A stretch of 64,000 nucleotides of DNA from Lentibacillus saliphilus (lineage in GTDB: Bacteria; Bacillota; Bacilli; Bacillales; Amphibacillaceae), in NCBI RefSeq assembly GCF_019093865.1, contig NZ_JABJXD010000005.1, positions 1 to 64,000 of the forward strand. The letters run 5' to 3'. A model generated the notes under the pieces. It saw only the letters and a program-made list of their open reading frames with translations. It did not search any database and was not told where the DNA came from. The translations under genes and the position numbers were made by a program. Positions 46,960 to 55,911 of this stretch are shown in pieces. Within the stretch, counting starts at the first letter, position 1. Each line of letters starts with the position of its first letter.

Positions 46960-47508
46960 ATGAAGATAGATGTAAATAAAATTATTGAAGAACGGCTTGC
47001 TGGGAGTATGGGTCTTGATAGGTACGCAGATATAATGAGCCGAGTAAACTCTATCAATGTTTCAAGAGATGAGGATTTCCAAAGGCAGTTTAATGGATTT
47101 TACAAAGTTCGCAGGAATGCTGCTTGGAGAAAAATATACTATGAGGTATTCGAAACTATGAAAGCGGAGCGAGCCACCTTTGCTATAATCATTAAAACAT
47201 TGTTTGAAAAAACCGGAAACATTGAGGCGTCTTTTTCAAGTAAAATGTTGGCAACCTTAAATCCCAACAAACCTATCTGGGATCGCTATGTAGTCCAGAA
47301 CTTAAACTTGAAACTCACGGGAAAAAGCAAGCATGAGCAGCTCGAAAATGCAATCGCTTTGTATGCAGCTATCGAGGAATGGTACAGCGAATTTCTCAGT
47401 ACAGATGACGCAAAAAAGTGCATTGCTGCGTTTGACCGTAATCTCCCAAAATACACTAGACTGAGCGATGTGAAGAAGGTTGACTTCTTCCTTTGGAGCA
47501 TTCGTTAA
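46960..47508 (+). CDS. unknown protein, HhH-glycosylase-like pattern
   Basis: A protein of about 182 residues. Start set at the ATG coding MKIDVNK because AAGGAG lies seven bases upstream. The middle reads ASFSSKMLATLNPNKPIWDRYVVQNL, which resembles the helix-hairpin-helix DNA-glycosylase-like pattern SKLL...P...PIWDxxV, though no catalytic Lys/Asp HhH-GPD motif is evident. The rest is helical. It sits between the DUF262 gene and a radC relic within a defence-type region. Function unknown; DNA binding is a guess. Confidence 0.5.
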   Translation: MKIDVNKIIEERLAGSMGLDRYADIMSRVNSINVSRDEDFQRQFNGFYKVRRNAAWRKIYYEVFETMKAERATFAIIIKTLFEKTGNIEASFSSKMLATLNPNKPIWDRYVVQNLNLKLTGKSKHEQLENAIALYAAIEEWYSEFLSTDDAKKCIAAFDRNLPKYTRLSDVKKVDFFLWSIR

Positions 47509-47579
47509 CAAGCAATAGAAATGATCTACTAGTTTAGACAAGGATTCTATTTCGGTCATGCCGAATTGTATCAGTAATA

Positions 47580-47826
47580 CATAATAATGCATCAGGTGTC
47601 ATTGTGACAGATCTGCATCTAAGTGGTGACATAAACAACCGATGGAAGATATTAACGTTAGAAAGAGATTAGTGAAGGTGGAAAATTACTAGGAGACGAA
47701 GTTCTTAATCACCTAGTAGTAAATAGTGATAACAGCTTTACTGTCTTAAAAGAAAGAGGTTATATTTTAAAAGGGAGAAACCATTCCTTTTATTCTTCAA
47801 GATATATGAACAAATACTTTATATGA
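47580..47826 (+). pseudogene. radC (JAB/MPN domain) relic
   Basis: Three frames carry successive RadC motifs: HNNASGVIVTDLHLSGD (normally HNHPSG with the metal histidines changed here), then EDINVRKRLV, then SEGGKLLGDEVLNHLVV and FTVLKERGY. At least two frameshifts, a missing N-terminus and lost metal ligands show it is dead. RadC-like genes are frequent in mobile islands. Confidence 0.8.
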
Positions 47827-47894
47827 TAGTATGTAACTAGGGATTAATAAGAATCTATTAGATAGATTAAATTATTAAAAGGACGGATTTTGAC

Positions 47895-49781
47895 ATGAAA
47901 ACTAAAATTAATGAAGCAATTAAACAGGTTTTACAGCATTTTGACCAAAAGTATTTTATAGGAGAAGTATTAAATAAAAATAAAGTCATTCAAGATTTAG
48001 ATACGTATGATAAAGATTTGCTTGAAGCATTTATTTCGAATGAAACACTAAAAAGTAACTTTACAATTGATATTGCAGGGAATATAGTCATACAAATAAA
48101 TAGAATTATCGAACTATTTGAAACCGACGAATACTGGCAAGACTCGTATACAAAATACTCAAAGAAAATTGGATTAACAGTTGGCGGGAAATTTATCGGT
48201 GAATTGACAGATGTTGTATTAGATTTTCCTTATAAAGATACGGTATTAAAAGCAAGCATGAGTAAAGAAGATACAGATAAAGATGATCTACGCCCATATG
48301 AGCCGTTTTTAAACGAAGTAATTGCAAAAGAGGAAATGGATGTTTTATTAGAAAAGAAAATCTTAGTGAGCGCTAAAAAGTATGATGAAAACGGCGAACA
48401 TGAGGTAGACAGTTTTAGTGAAGATGACAACTTGATAATGAAAGGGAATAACTTACTAGCGTTACATACATTAAAAGAAAAATATGCAGGGAAAGTGAAA
48501 TTGATTTATATTGATCCACCTTACAATACAGGAGGTGATAGCTTCATCTATAATGATCAATTTAATCATTCTACTTGGCTTACTTTTATGAAAAACCGCT
48601 TAGAAATAGCTAGAAATTTGTTATCTGATGATGGTTCTTTATGGATTAATATAGATGATGATGAGGCACATTACCTAAAGGTATTAATTGATGAGGTATT
48701 TGGAAGGGAAAATTTCCTAAGTAACATCATATGGAAAAAGAAATATTCTCCACAAAATGATGCAAAATACTTCTCTGATATGCATGATCATATATTTGTT
48801 TATGCAAGGGATAAGGAAAAATTCGAAATAAATGGGCTTGATAGAAATCCTGAAATGGATAGTAGATATACTAATAGAGATAATGATCCGCGGGGAGTTT
48901 GGAAATCTGCTGATTTATCAGTACGCAGAGTCACTGAAAAAGATAGATATCCTATAACTACCCCTAGCGGAAGAATTGTGTACCCACCATCAGGACGGAG
49001 TTGGGGATTATCAAAAACAACTTTTGAAAAATATATTGAAGATAATAGAATTTGGTTTGGTGAAAAAGGGGATAATGTTCCCTCCGTAAAAAAATTTCTC
49101 ACTGAAGTAAAGCAAACAGTTACTCCACAGACGATTTGGGATTATAGTGAAGTTGGACATAATCAAGATGCTATTCAAAATCTAAATAAGATATTTGGCG
49201 ATACTGTTTTCACTACACCAAAACCGGAGAAATTACTTCAGCGAATAATTCATATAGGCTCTAAAGAAAATGATATTGTACTCGATTTTTTCATGGGTTC
49301 TTCAACTACTCAAGCTGTTGCACACAAAATGAACCGTCGTTATATAGGTATTGAACAGATGGATTACATTAATACAGTATCTGTTCCACGACTTCAAAAA
49401 GTCATCGAAGGTGAGCAGGGCGGCATTTCTAAAGAGGTCGAATGGCAAGGCGGAGGAAGTTTCATTTATATTGAATTAATGGAGAAAAATCGTGGATTCT
49501 TAAAATCCATACGTAATGCAGAAACACAAATAGAACTTCATGATGTATTTGATTTCATGTTAAAAGAAGCGGAAATTGATTTCCGTGTTGATTTAGAAGC
49601 GGTTAAAGATACATTATATGAGCTTTCATTTGAGGAGCAAAAGAAAACACTTATTAAAATCATCGATAAAAATCAACTTTACTATAATTACTCTGAAATT
49701 GATGATGAAAACGTTCGTGATTTAATTTCTGATAATGACTATACATTTAATAAAAACTTCTATGATAAAGGTGGTGAATAA
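47895..49781 (+). CDS. Type III restriction-modification methyltransferase (Mod)
   Basis: The 628-residue Mod subunit, which recognises the target and methylates adenine on one strand. The SAM-dependent N6-adenine order is beta-type: catalytic YIDPPYNTGGDSF (D207) comes before the SAM-binding LDFFMGSSTTQAVA (about 463-476). A recognition region lies between them (about 270-420). The N-terminal 150 residues are helical, as in Mod proteins. AAAGGACGG precedes the ATG. The res gene begins two bases after the stop, so they form one operon. Confidence 0.95.
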   Translation: MKTKINEAIKQVLQHFDQKYFIGEVLNKNKVIQDLDTYDKDLLEAFISNETLKSNFTIDIAGNIVIQINRIIELFETDEYWQDSYTKYSKKIGLTVGGKFIGELTDVVLDFPYKDTVLKASMSKEDTDKDDLRPYEPFLNEVIAKEEMDVLLEKKILVSAKKYDENGEHEVDSFSEDDNLIMKGNNLLALHTLKEKYAGKVKLIYIDPPYNTGGDSFIYNDQFNHSTWLTFMKNRLEIARNLLSDDGSLWINIDDDEAHYLKVLIDEVFGRENFLSNIIWKKKYSPQNDAKYFSDMHDHIFVYARDKEKFEINGLDRNPEMDSRYTNRDNDPRGVWKSADLSVRRVTEKDRYPITTPSGRIVYPPSGRSWGLSKTTFEKYIEDNRIWFGEKGDNVPSVKKFLTEVKQTVTPQTIWDYSEVGHNQDAIQNLNKIFGDTVFTTPKPEKLLQRIIHIGSKENDIVLDFFMGSSTTQAVAHKMNRRYIGIEQMDYINTVSVPRLQKVIEGEQGGISKEVEWQGGGSFIYIELMEKNRGFLKSIRNAETQIELHDVFDFMLKEAEIDFRVDLEAVKDTLYELSFEEQKKTLIKIIDKNQLYYNYSEIDDENVRDLISDNDYTFNKNFYDKGGE

Positions 49782-49783
49782 CT

Positions 49784-52480
49784 GTGGCAAAGAAAAAGAA
49801 ACAGCTGCCATTACCTTTATACGATGAGGTAAGAGAACTAAATGAAAGTTTATTTAACGAAGAGGGTGCATGGGAAACACCTGATTACATTAAACAGAAC
49901 ATGGTACATACGTTTAGGTATTATCAAGATGCAGCTTTACGCTTTTTTCATTATTCACAAGCAGCAAGGGAGTTTCGTTTTAGGAATGTGAAGCATGTAT
50001 TATTCAACATGGCAACAGGAAGTGGAAAAACAGACTTAATGGCAGGGCTTATTTTATACCTCTATCAAGAACGAGGTTATCAAAACTTTTTATTCCTAGT
50101 AAATACAAATGGTGTATTAAATAAAACAATTGATAACCTGACAAATATGGCATCGGACAAGTATTTATATGAACAACAAATTGAAATAGATGGGGAACGA
50201 ATAGAAATGAAGCAAGTTCAAACTTTCCCGAAAATTCAAAGTAAGAATACGATCTATTTAAAATTGGCAACTGTCCAACGTGTTGCGGCTGATATTTATA
50301 CACAAAAGGAAAATGCAATGGGTAAAGAAGATTATGCAAGAAATAAAGTCGTTATATTAGGAGATGAAGCACATCATTTCTCTGCTTCTACCAAGACGGA
50401 AAAAGAAACGGAACAATCATGGGAAAAAGCAATTTCCACTATTTTAAATGCAAATGAAGATAATCGCTTACTTGAATTTACCGCTACAATTGACTTGGAG
50501 AATAAAAATGTTTATGAAAAATACAAAGATAAAGTATTGTATCGCTATGCACTCGACCGCTTCATTCAAGATAAATATTCTAAAAATGTAAAGCGAATTC
50601 AGTCGAGTAATACAGACGTGGACAACATGATGAATGTAGTCTTATTAAGTGAATATAGAAGAAGATATGCACTGGAAGAGAATGGTGCATATATAAAGCC
50701 TGTTATTATGTTTAAATCACAGCGAATTGATGCTTCCAATGAAGCCCACGAACAATTTAACGAGTTAATCGATACATTGACCGTTGAATCTTTGAAAGCT
50801 TTTCTTCATAGACAAGCGCAAATTACTTCTGAAGACGATAGTGAAACATTGGCATTGGCACATAACTATTATCGTGAACGTAAGGACGATTTAAGTGAAA
50901 TAGTCAGAGATATAAAACGGGAACTTGCTCCAAGCCGAATTATTAATGCCAATGACACGAGTCAATCGGGCATCTTAGAAAAAGGTCACTATGAGGCTTT
51001 AAATAGCTTAGAAAGTCCAATGAATTTATATCGAGTGATTTTTGCTGTGGCTAGACTTACAGAGGGGTGGGATGTATTAAACCTTTATGACATTGTGCGA
51101 TTAAGTGATGATCCAAAAGTTAAAGGAACGAAAGCAACGACTATGTCAGAAGCACAATTAATTGGACGTGGTGCAAGGTATTACCCATTTTTACTAGATG
51201 GTGAACGATCATATACACGTAGATTTAATGATGATAGTGAAGATAGCTTGATTTTAGAGACGATTCATTATCATACAATCAATGAGCCTCAATACTTGAA
51301 GAACTTAGTAAGTGCTTTAGACGAAATGAATTTACCGACTGGTGAAGATAAAAAAAATCCATTAATTGATGTTAAGGTGAAGTCTACCTTTAAACGGACG
51401 GACATATGGAAATATGGAAAAATATATTACAATGAAACCATTGAAGTAACGGATGACTACTATGATTCATTAGAGAAATATGGTGTTGATACAAAAAATG
51501 ATGTTGTCATTCCATATATATCTGCATTAAAAGAAGTAAGTTATAAAGATACTAAAGTTCAAGAAGACTATACAAACGCTTATAACGTTGCGGTTACTTT
51601 TGATAAGCGTTATCTCAATAAAATTATGAATCGTTTGTCGTTCTATCATTTCTCTAACTTGAAAAAGTATATTCCGCTACTAAATTCGAGAGAAGAGTTT
51701 TTACAAGAGAAATGGTTAAATATTTATAATCGAACGATCTATGTTACAATTCCACAAACAATGGATAGTAGTGTGCTAACGGCTACTGAAAAGTTAAACA
51801 TTCTAGAGCGTTACTTTTCCTATGTCGCCAAACAAATAAAATCAGGTTACAGTAAACAACGTGGAACCGGTAAATTTATCGGTTACCCAATTAAAGAGTA
51901 TATTGCAAACTACCGAAAACGTGTACCAAATTATGACACGGGTAAAACGTTTATGCAGGATATTCCGCAGACAGTGGATCGTTATGAAATAAAAGAAGAT
52001 TACTTTGTTTATGATTCCGCTATTATTAACTTAACCGAAAAGCAATTAATCGATCGAATTGCAGAAAGAGTTGCGGAGTTAAAAGAGGAATATTCTGATG
52101 TGTATTTACTACGTATGGATGAAAATATGCATCGTGAATCAACAAAAAATAATAAATTAAAGTTGCATCAGTTTGGTAGTGGACATGATGAAGTGAATTT
52201 GGCAGGATTCCAGCCCGACTTTATTCTTTATTTACAAAACAGTGATTATTTCATTCAGATATTTATTGAACCTAAAGGACGGAATATGGAAGAAGAACAG
52301 TGGAAAGAAGATTTATTAACCTATATTAATGAACATGAAGCTGAGATTATATTTGAAGATGAAATAGAAGATGTAAAAATAAAAGGGGTTAAATTCTATA
52401 CGATGAATGATGGAAGAGGAACAATTAGACAAATTGGTGATATTGCACTTGGAAGGGCTTTTAAAGGGTTGAGTATTTAA
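49784..52480 (+). CDS. Type III restriction endonuclease/helicase subunit (Res)
   Basis: The 898-residue Res subunit, an ATP-dependent superfamily 2 translocase and nuclease that acts with Mod. Walker A is NMATGSGKTDLMAG (about 75-88), DEAH box GDEAHHFS (about 193-200), motif III EFTATIDL, motif VI ARLTEGWDVLNLYDIVRLSD and QLIGRGARYYPF. The C-terminal nuclease core has GFQPDFILYL and FIEPKGRNM, giving D...ExK. GTG start with AAAGGTGGTG upstream. The length and all motifs appear intact, so this R-M system looks functional. Confidence 0.95.
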   Translation: MAKKKKQLPLPLYDEVRELNESLFNEEGAWETPDYIKQNMVHTFRYYQDAALRFFHYSQAAREFRFRNVKHVLFNMATGSGKTDLMAGLILYLYQERGYQNFLFLVNTNGVLNKTIDNLTNMASDKYLYEQQIEIDGERIEMKQVQTFPKIQSKNTIYLKLATVQRVAADIYTQKENAMGKEDYARNKVVILGDEAHHFSASTKTEKETEQSWEKAISTILNANEDNRLLEFTATIDLENKNVYEKYKDKVLYRYALDRFIQDKYSKNVKRIQSSNTDVDNMMNVVLLSEYRRRYALEENGAYIKPVIMFKSQRIDASNEAHEQFNELIDTLTVESLKAFLHRQAQITSEDDSETLALAHNYYRERKDDLSEIVRDIKRELAPSRIINANDTSQSGILEKGHYEALNSLESPMNLYRVIFAVARLTEGWDVLNLYDIVRLSDDPKVKGTKATTMSEAQLIGRGARYYPFLLDGERSYTRRFNDDSEDSLILETIHYHTINEPQYLKNLVSALDEMNLPTGEDKKNPLIDVKVKSTFKRTDIWKYGKIYYNETIEVTDDYYDSLEKYGVDTKNDVVIPYISALKEVSYKDTKVQEDYTNAYNVAVTFDKRYLNKIMNRLSFYHFSNLKKYIPLLNSREEFLQEKWLNIYNRTIYVTIPQTMDSSVLTATEKLNILERYFSYVAKQIKSGYSKQRGTGKFIGYPIKEYIANYRKRVPNYDTGKTFMQDIPQTVDRYEIKEDYFVYDSAIINLTEKQLIDRIAERVAELKEEYSDVYLLRMDENMHRESTKNNKLKLHQFGSGHDEVNLAGFQPDFILYLQNSDYFIQIFIEPKGRNMEEEQWKEDLLTYINEHEAEIIFEDEIEDVKIKGVKFYTMNDGRGTIRQIGDIALGRAFKGLSI

Positions 52481-52842
52481 AAAAGCAAATACAACTAGAC
52501 CAAAGATAAGCTTTCGGGGGATAGCATACTTACTTATGAATGAGATGAAAGAGGAAGTATATTCACAGGAAGTGCAAAGTTGAGTGTGTTTATACAAATA
52601 ATAAATTCCATCAAAAAAGTACAAAACTGTTGCTGGATTTATCCTTAAGTAACTGGTAAGTATTTTGTCGTCTTAATGCTTAACGGTTTATGGTACTTTC
52701 CATTATATTTTGTGTAGCACTCCAAAAGTTATAAGTAACTTTTGGAGTGCTTATTAAGTGAGGCCGCATATCTTGCTGATATCTATTTAAACTACAATTG
52801 GATATGAAATAATTTATAGAACTAACTATTTCAACTACCTCA
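52481..52842. other. intergenic region with a perfect 16-bp hairpin
   Basis: AGCACTCCAAAAGTTA and TAACTTTTGGAGTGCT (52716-52751) are exact complements around TAAG. Only short T groups follow, so it is either a terminator for the res transcript or a palindromic element. No gene is seen in the rest. Confidence 0.6.
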
Positions 52843-53016
52843 TCACTTAATAAAACAATAGACCTTCGTCAATTGCTCATATGTACCTAAGTCCTTAATC
52901 GGAAAGTTAGTCTCTAGGCTGTAGCAATTTTGGTGTGTCAAAGTGTTGATTTCATCTAAGAAAACATAGTCGTCATAATTAAGTTCAATTTCACAAACAC
53001 CGCAGTGAATACGCAT
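52843..53016 (-). CDS. small cysteine-containing protein, unknown
   Basis: A 57-residue protein that starts at ATG after GAGGAGGGG, a near-perfect ribosome binding site. It begins MRIHCGVCEIELNYDDYVFL, with CxxC, and continues LTHQNCYSLE and FPIKDLGTYEQL. The HCGxC...HxxC set could bind zinc. Similar short proteins occur in Bacillus and their phages as I recall, without known function. It lies close to the sigma-like gene on the same strand, 83 bases downstream of that gene's stop. Confidence 0.7.
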   Translation of the reverse strand: MRIHCGVCEIELNYDDYVFLDEINTLTHQNCYSLETNFPIKDLGTYEQLTKVYCFIK

Positions 53017-53099
53017 AAAACCCCTCCTCAGAATACAGTTAACTTCACCATTTATTTAGAGTTGCTAGAAGTTTTTTTAGTTATTTGCGTGTGAAATGT

Positions 53100-53489
53100 C
53101 TATTGTTTAATGGCTAGGTGCTTTTTTGTGTTTGGAATCAATGTTTGATTGGATCTCTTATCAAAAGGGTGTTTTAAAGCATCATGATGATAAGGTGGGG
53201 AACAAACCCGAATAGTTTGTGGTACGTTCAATCGAGTGTGATGTTGGAGGACGAGCTGTTTTTGTTGTTTTCTAATGCAGTCGATGAGACGGTATCTAAT
53301 TGTGTAGTTGAAGTAAGTAGCCATAGGTCCTGTGTCAGGCTTATGCATGAGATAAGGGTTCCATAATGTAACAAGACCTTCTTGAAAACATTTTTTGTTA
53401 GGGTCATAAAAGTAAAATGCGTGGACGTTAAAGTGAAAGCGCTTTCTGTTTTGCTCGTAAACATCTTGAAAGGAAAAATTATTCGTCAT
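53100..53489 (-). CDS. sigma-70 region 2-like protein lacking region 4
   Basis: A 129-residue protein. Residues 5-75 look like sigma region 2: FQDVYEQNRKRFHF, then FYDPNKKCFQEGLVTLWN and TYFNYTIRYRLIDCIRKQQK, the last being the -10 binding and melting segment. The remaining 50 residues are basic and do not form a region 4 HTH. TAAAGGAGATCCC precedes the ATG. It may be a partial sigma that works with a partner, like the two-part SigO/RsoA case, or a phage-type regulator. The small Cys protein lies downstream. Confidence 0.65.
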   Translation of the reverse strand: MTNNFSFQDVYEQNRKRFHFNVHAFYFYDPNKKCFQEGLVTLWNPYLMHKPDTGPMATYFNYTIRYRLIDCIRKQQKQLVLQHHTRLNVPQTIRVCSPPYHHDALKHPFDKRSNQTLIPNTKKHLAIKQ

Positions 53490-53614
53490 TGGGATCTCCT
53501 TTATAGAATATTAAAAGAGAGGATAATTCTAAGGGATGAAAGACGTTATAAACAAGGGTGTTATTAGTAGTGAGCAAGGGGTTTATATAGGAGGCGGGTA
53601 ATTAGTTTTGCGAA

Positions 53615-53836
53615 TTAATGTTTTATCAAGTGGAAAACATCATCATGAATCTCAAGAACATGAATTAATTTGAAAAGTGAGTAGGCTGATATATTGTATT
53701 GACCTCTTTCAATTCTCCCGAGATGTTTATCATCAATATTAATTTTATTCGCTACTTCTTCTATTGTCATTAATTTTTGTTTTCTATATCTCCGCAGAAG
53801 TTCTCCTAATTGCTTCTTAAACACAACCTCATCCAC
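53615..53836 (-). CDS. XRE-family helix-turn-helix regulator
   Basis: A small DNA-binding protein of about 73 residues; the HTH spans MTIEEVANKINIDDKHLGRIERGQ in two parts (EEVANKINI and KHLGRIERGQYN). I chose the GTG coding V-D-E-V because AGAGGG lies just before it and a longer frame would run across a palindromic operator. A 19-base perfect dyad immediately upstream of the ribosome binding site suggests self-repression. It is divergent from the gene at 54061. Confidence 0.8.
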   Translation of the reverse strand: MDEVVFKKQLGELLRRYRKQKLMTIEEVANKINIDDKHLGRIERGQYNISAYSLFKLIHVLEIHDDVFHLIKH

Positions 53837-53850
53837 ACTAATCCCTCTTT

Positions 53851-53869
53851 TCAAGGATATTATCCTTGA
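53851..53869. promoter_or_regulatory. palindromic operator upstream of the XRE gene
   Basis: TCAAGGATA-T-TATCCTTGA is a perfect 9-bp inverted repeat with one central base. It lies 15 bases before the chosen XRE start on the minus strand, the usual place for an autoregulatory site. Confidence 0.65.
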
Positions 53870-53999
53870 ATGCAGATAATTCGTACACGCCGCAAACCCC
53901 ACTTTTATTGGTCTAGGGCAAAATGATTTGAGGGTAGATGACAGATTTTTGCTTCGGGTATGTAAGTTTGCTATATTAGCGGTAATTGAGTCTATGTAT

Positions 54000-54038
54000 T
54001 TGAGGCGCGTGAAATTTTCTTAATACAATCGGTATAAT
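54000..54038 (+). promoter_or_regulatory. candidate promoter of the gene at 54061
   Basis: TTGAGG and TACAAT lie 18 bases apart, and a second -10-like TATAAT lies nine bases farther on. The ribosome binding site follows shortly. Confidence 0.4.
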
Positions 54039-54060
54039 TGGATAAAGGGGAAGATAGGAG

Positions 54061-54597
54061 ATGTCTTTAGCAAAAGCAGACTTTTATTTTGGGGCATTAT
54101 TATCAAGGTTGGTGAAAAGTGGGTTTGCTCCTGCAATAATTGAAGAGGGTGAAAAACGACGTATATATTCATTGGCTAATGATTTTGGTGATTATACAGT
54201 TTATGCCAAGTACGCTTCTAAACCACACGGGGATAGAGCCGAAACAAAGAGGTGGGATTTTTGGTTTAGTCCTGATGAATTGTTAAGCTTCCAAGACGGT
54301 AAAAGAGTAGAGGAGTATATTTTTGCGTTTGTATGTGGATTGGAAGAACTGAAAGACAGTGAAATTGCCTTTTTAACTTATGAAGATATACGTAAATGCA
54401 TTGGAGTAGATTATCTAACACCAAATCGTCGTGTGTCCGTAAAGCTAGAAAAGGGAAGTTGGAGTTTTACCGTTTACGGGACAGGCCTTGATGGACAAGA
54501 AAACCCGATTAAAATCACAAGAAATTTAGAGAAGCGTCTTAAGCAAATTTCAACTATTGAGGTCAATGAAAGTAAGTACGTTCAATTGGGGGATTGA
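54061..54597 (+). CDS. unknown cytoplasmic protein
   Basis: A 178-residue soluble protein with no signal or membrane helix. It opens ADFYFGALLSRLVKSGFAPAI and contains YTVYAKYASKPHGDRAETKRWDFWF, with a WDFWFSPDEL stretch, and SWSFTVYGTGLDG. I do not recognise a family. GATAGGAG precedes the ATG. It is divergent from the XRE gene and might be under its control. It lies in the accessory region but has ordinary composition. Confidence 0.65.
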   Translation: MSLAKADFYFGALLSRLVKSGFAPAIIEEGEKRRIYSLANDFGDYTVYAKYASKPHGDRAETKRWDFWFSPDELLSFQDGKRVEEYIFAFVCGLEELKDSEIAFLTYEDIRKCIGVDYLTPNRRVSVKLEKGSWSFTVYGTGLDGQENPIKITRNLEKRLKQISTIEVNESKYVQLGD

Positions 54598-54934
54598 ATA
54601 ATTTAGTTAAACGCAATCGTTCAAACTGGGTTAAAGAAGACTGCTGGGACAAAAAGGGGACATAACAGGGACGTTAAAATGTGAGGTAATACCTTGTTTT
54701 CAGAAAGTTTTACCTCACATTTCAAACTAAGCATAAAAGTTGTTTTACTAATAACACGTAAGGTGAACCGGGGTGTACTGCGGAGTTCTATTGCAATCAA
54801 AAAAGGGTGAAGCCTGGTAAGCATTCTACAATGAACTGAGCCTTTGAAGCTGGTACCGTAAACTAAAGCCTGGATATCTAACGATCTAGCCTCCATTGTA
54901 TAAATCAGTTATACACTGTCACCATTGACCACTG
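54598..54934. other. intergenic region with a 13-bp hairpin
   Basis: AAATGTGAGGTAA (54677) and TTACCTCACATTT (54710) are exact complements separated by 20 bases. GGGACAAAAAGGGGAC upstream resembles low-complexity filler. No credible gene was found; a long minus-strand frame here crosses the hairpin and has no ribosome binding site. Confidence 0.5.
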
Positions 54935-55232
54935 CTACACAAATATATGATTTAGCCCTAATACCATTCCTGTTAACGTATTAACAGAAATGGTATCTTC
55001 TTTTGTAAAGACACCTTGAAATGCATAGTGCTCACCATTCAAAAGATGTATTTATGCAGATTCGTTCACTGGATCAACAAGCCAGTATTCTTTTACTCCT
55101 GCGACTTCATAAAGTTGATATTTCTTCCAGCGGTCTAATTTAACAGATGAAGGTGAAAGGAATTCGATAATCATGTCGGGTGATTCACTTCAACCCCTGT
55201 CATTCAGTTTATCTTGATCAAAAAAGCAACAC
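54935..55232 (-). pseudogene. Uma2-family (PD-(D/E)XK) relic
   Basis: One frame reads DQDKLNDRG, TGA, SESPDMIIEFLSPSSVKLD, KYQLYEVAGVKEYWLVDP, TAA, IHLLNGEHYAFQGVFTKED, NTLTGMVLGLNHIF and a final TAG. PDMIIEFLSPSS...KYxLYExAGVKEYWLVDP is the Uma2 (DUF820) signature. Two in-frame stops and a missing N-terminus make it a pseudogene. Confidence 0.85.
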
Positions 55233-55260
55233 ATATGTGAATTTCTTTTAATAAACATCT

Positions 55261-55590
55261 TTAAATTTGATTTGTCTTATTTATTTTAGGTATAACCCCA
55301 TATTCTAAAATGAGAATAACTAAAACAAATAAGAAACAAGCGATAGCGGTAATATTGCTTGTAAGTATATCTGAATTAAATATTTGAAAATATATTGCTA
55401 TATTTAATATAAACGAAATCAAGAACCCTGCAATTGAAAAAGTCGCTATATATCTAGCTGCTAACAACCGTTTCGAAATAACTTCTTTGTTTTTGTGTAC
55501 CTTAAAAAGATAACTTACTTCCTTCATCAAAATATAAGAAAAAAATATAGCAAGTAAAGCAACAGCAGCATACGAAATACCAATATTCAT
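55261..55590 (-). CDS. small membrane protein with three helices
   Basis: A 109-residue membrane protein with helices at about 7-24, 46-68 and 78-98 and a basic loop KVHKNKEVISKRLLAARY between the first two. The start follows AGAGGAGTTTATGTA on the minus strand. No named family recognised. Other small minus-strand membrane genes follow upstream at 55911 and 56338, each with its own ribosome binding site. Confidence 0.7.
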   Translation of the reverse strand: MNIGISYAAVALLAIFFSYILMKEVSYLFKVHKNKEVISKRLLAARYIATFSIAGFLISFILNIAIYFQIFNSDILTSNITAIACFLFVLVILILEYGVIPKINKTNQI

Positions 55591-55715
55591 TACATAAACT
55601 CCTCTATGATATAGTGCTCAATGTTTTTTCTTCTTCACAATTCTGATCAGTCTCTTTAGAGGTGGAAGCTCGTACGGATAGCCGCTTTAACCTCGGACTA
55701 ACTCACTTTCAACAG

Positions 55716-55911
55716 TTACTTTAGTTGATCTACTAAGATTTGCTTATGTTCAATCGATAAATGTAGTAATGTCAGTTTTTTATTAGCTATTAATTCAGTA
55801 AGATGGTTTGCTTCCTTCCACGCCAAGTCATAAAGGGACTGATCAATAATTCCGTAAAAAGTGACATCCCATGGATGGATGATTTATTTTTGGATATTGT
55901 TTTACTGCCAT
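55716..55911 (-). pseudogene. small protein gene frameshifted by a 4-bp duplication
   Basis: The ATG overlaps the stop of the DUF3953 gene (ATGATGG) and reads MAVKQYPKINHPS. At CATCCATCC a four-base repeat breaks the frame; removing one copy joins it to WDVTFYGIIDQSLYDLAWKE, ANHLTELIANKKLTLLHLSI and a TAA, giving about 64 residues. Both parts look like real coding sequence. Family unknown. A repeat slip in the genome or a sequencing error would explain it. Confidence 0.6.

Noticed and set aside
54621-54896. 91-codon minus-strand frame
   Set aside because: It crosses a 13-bp hairpin, has no ribosome binding site and no family-like motif.
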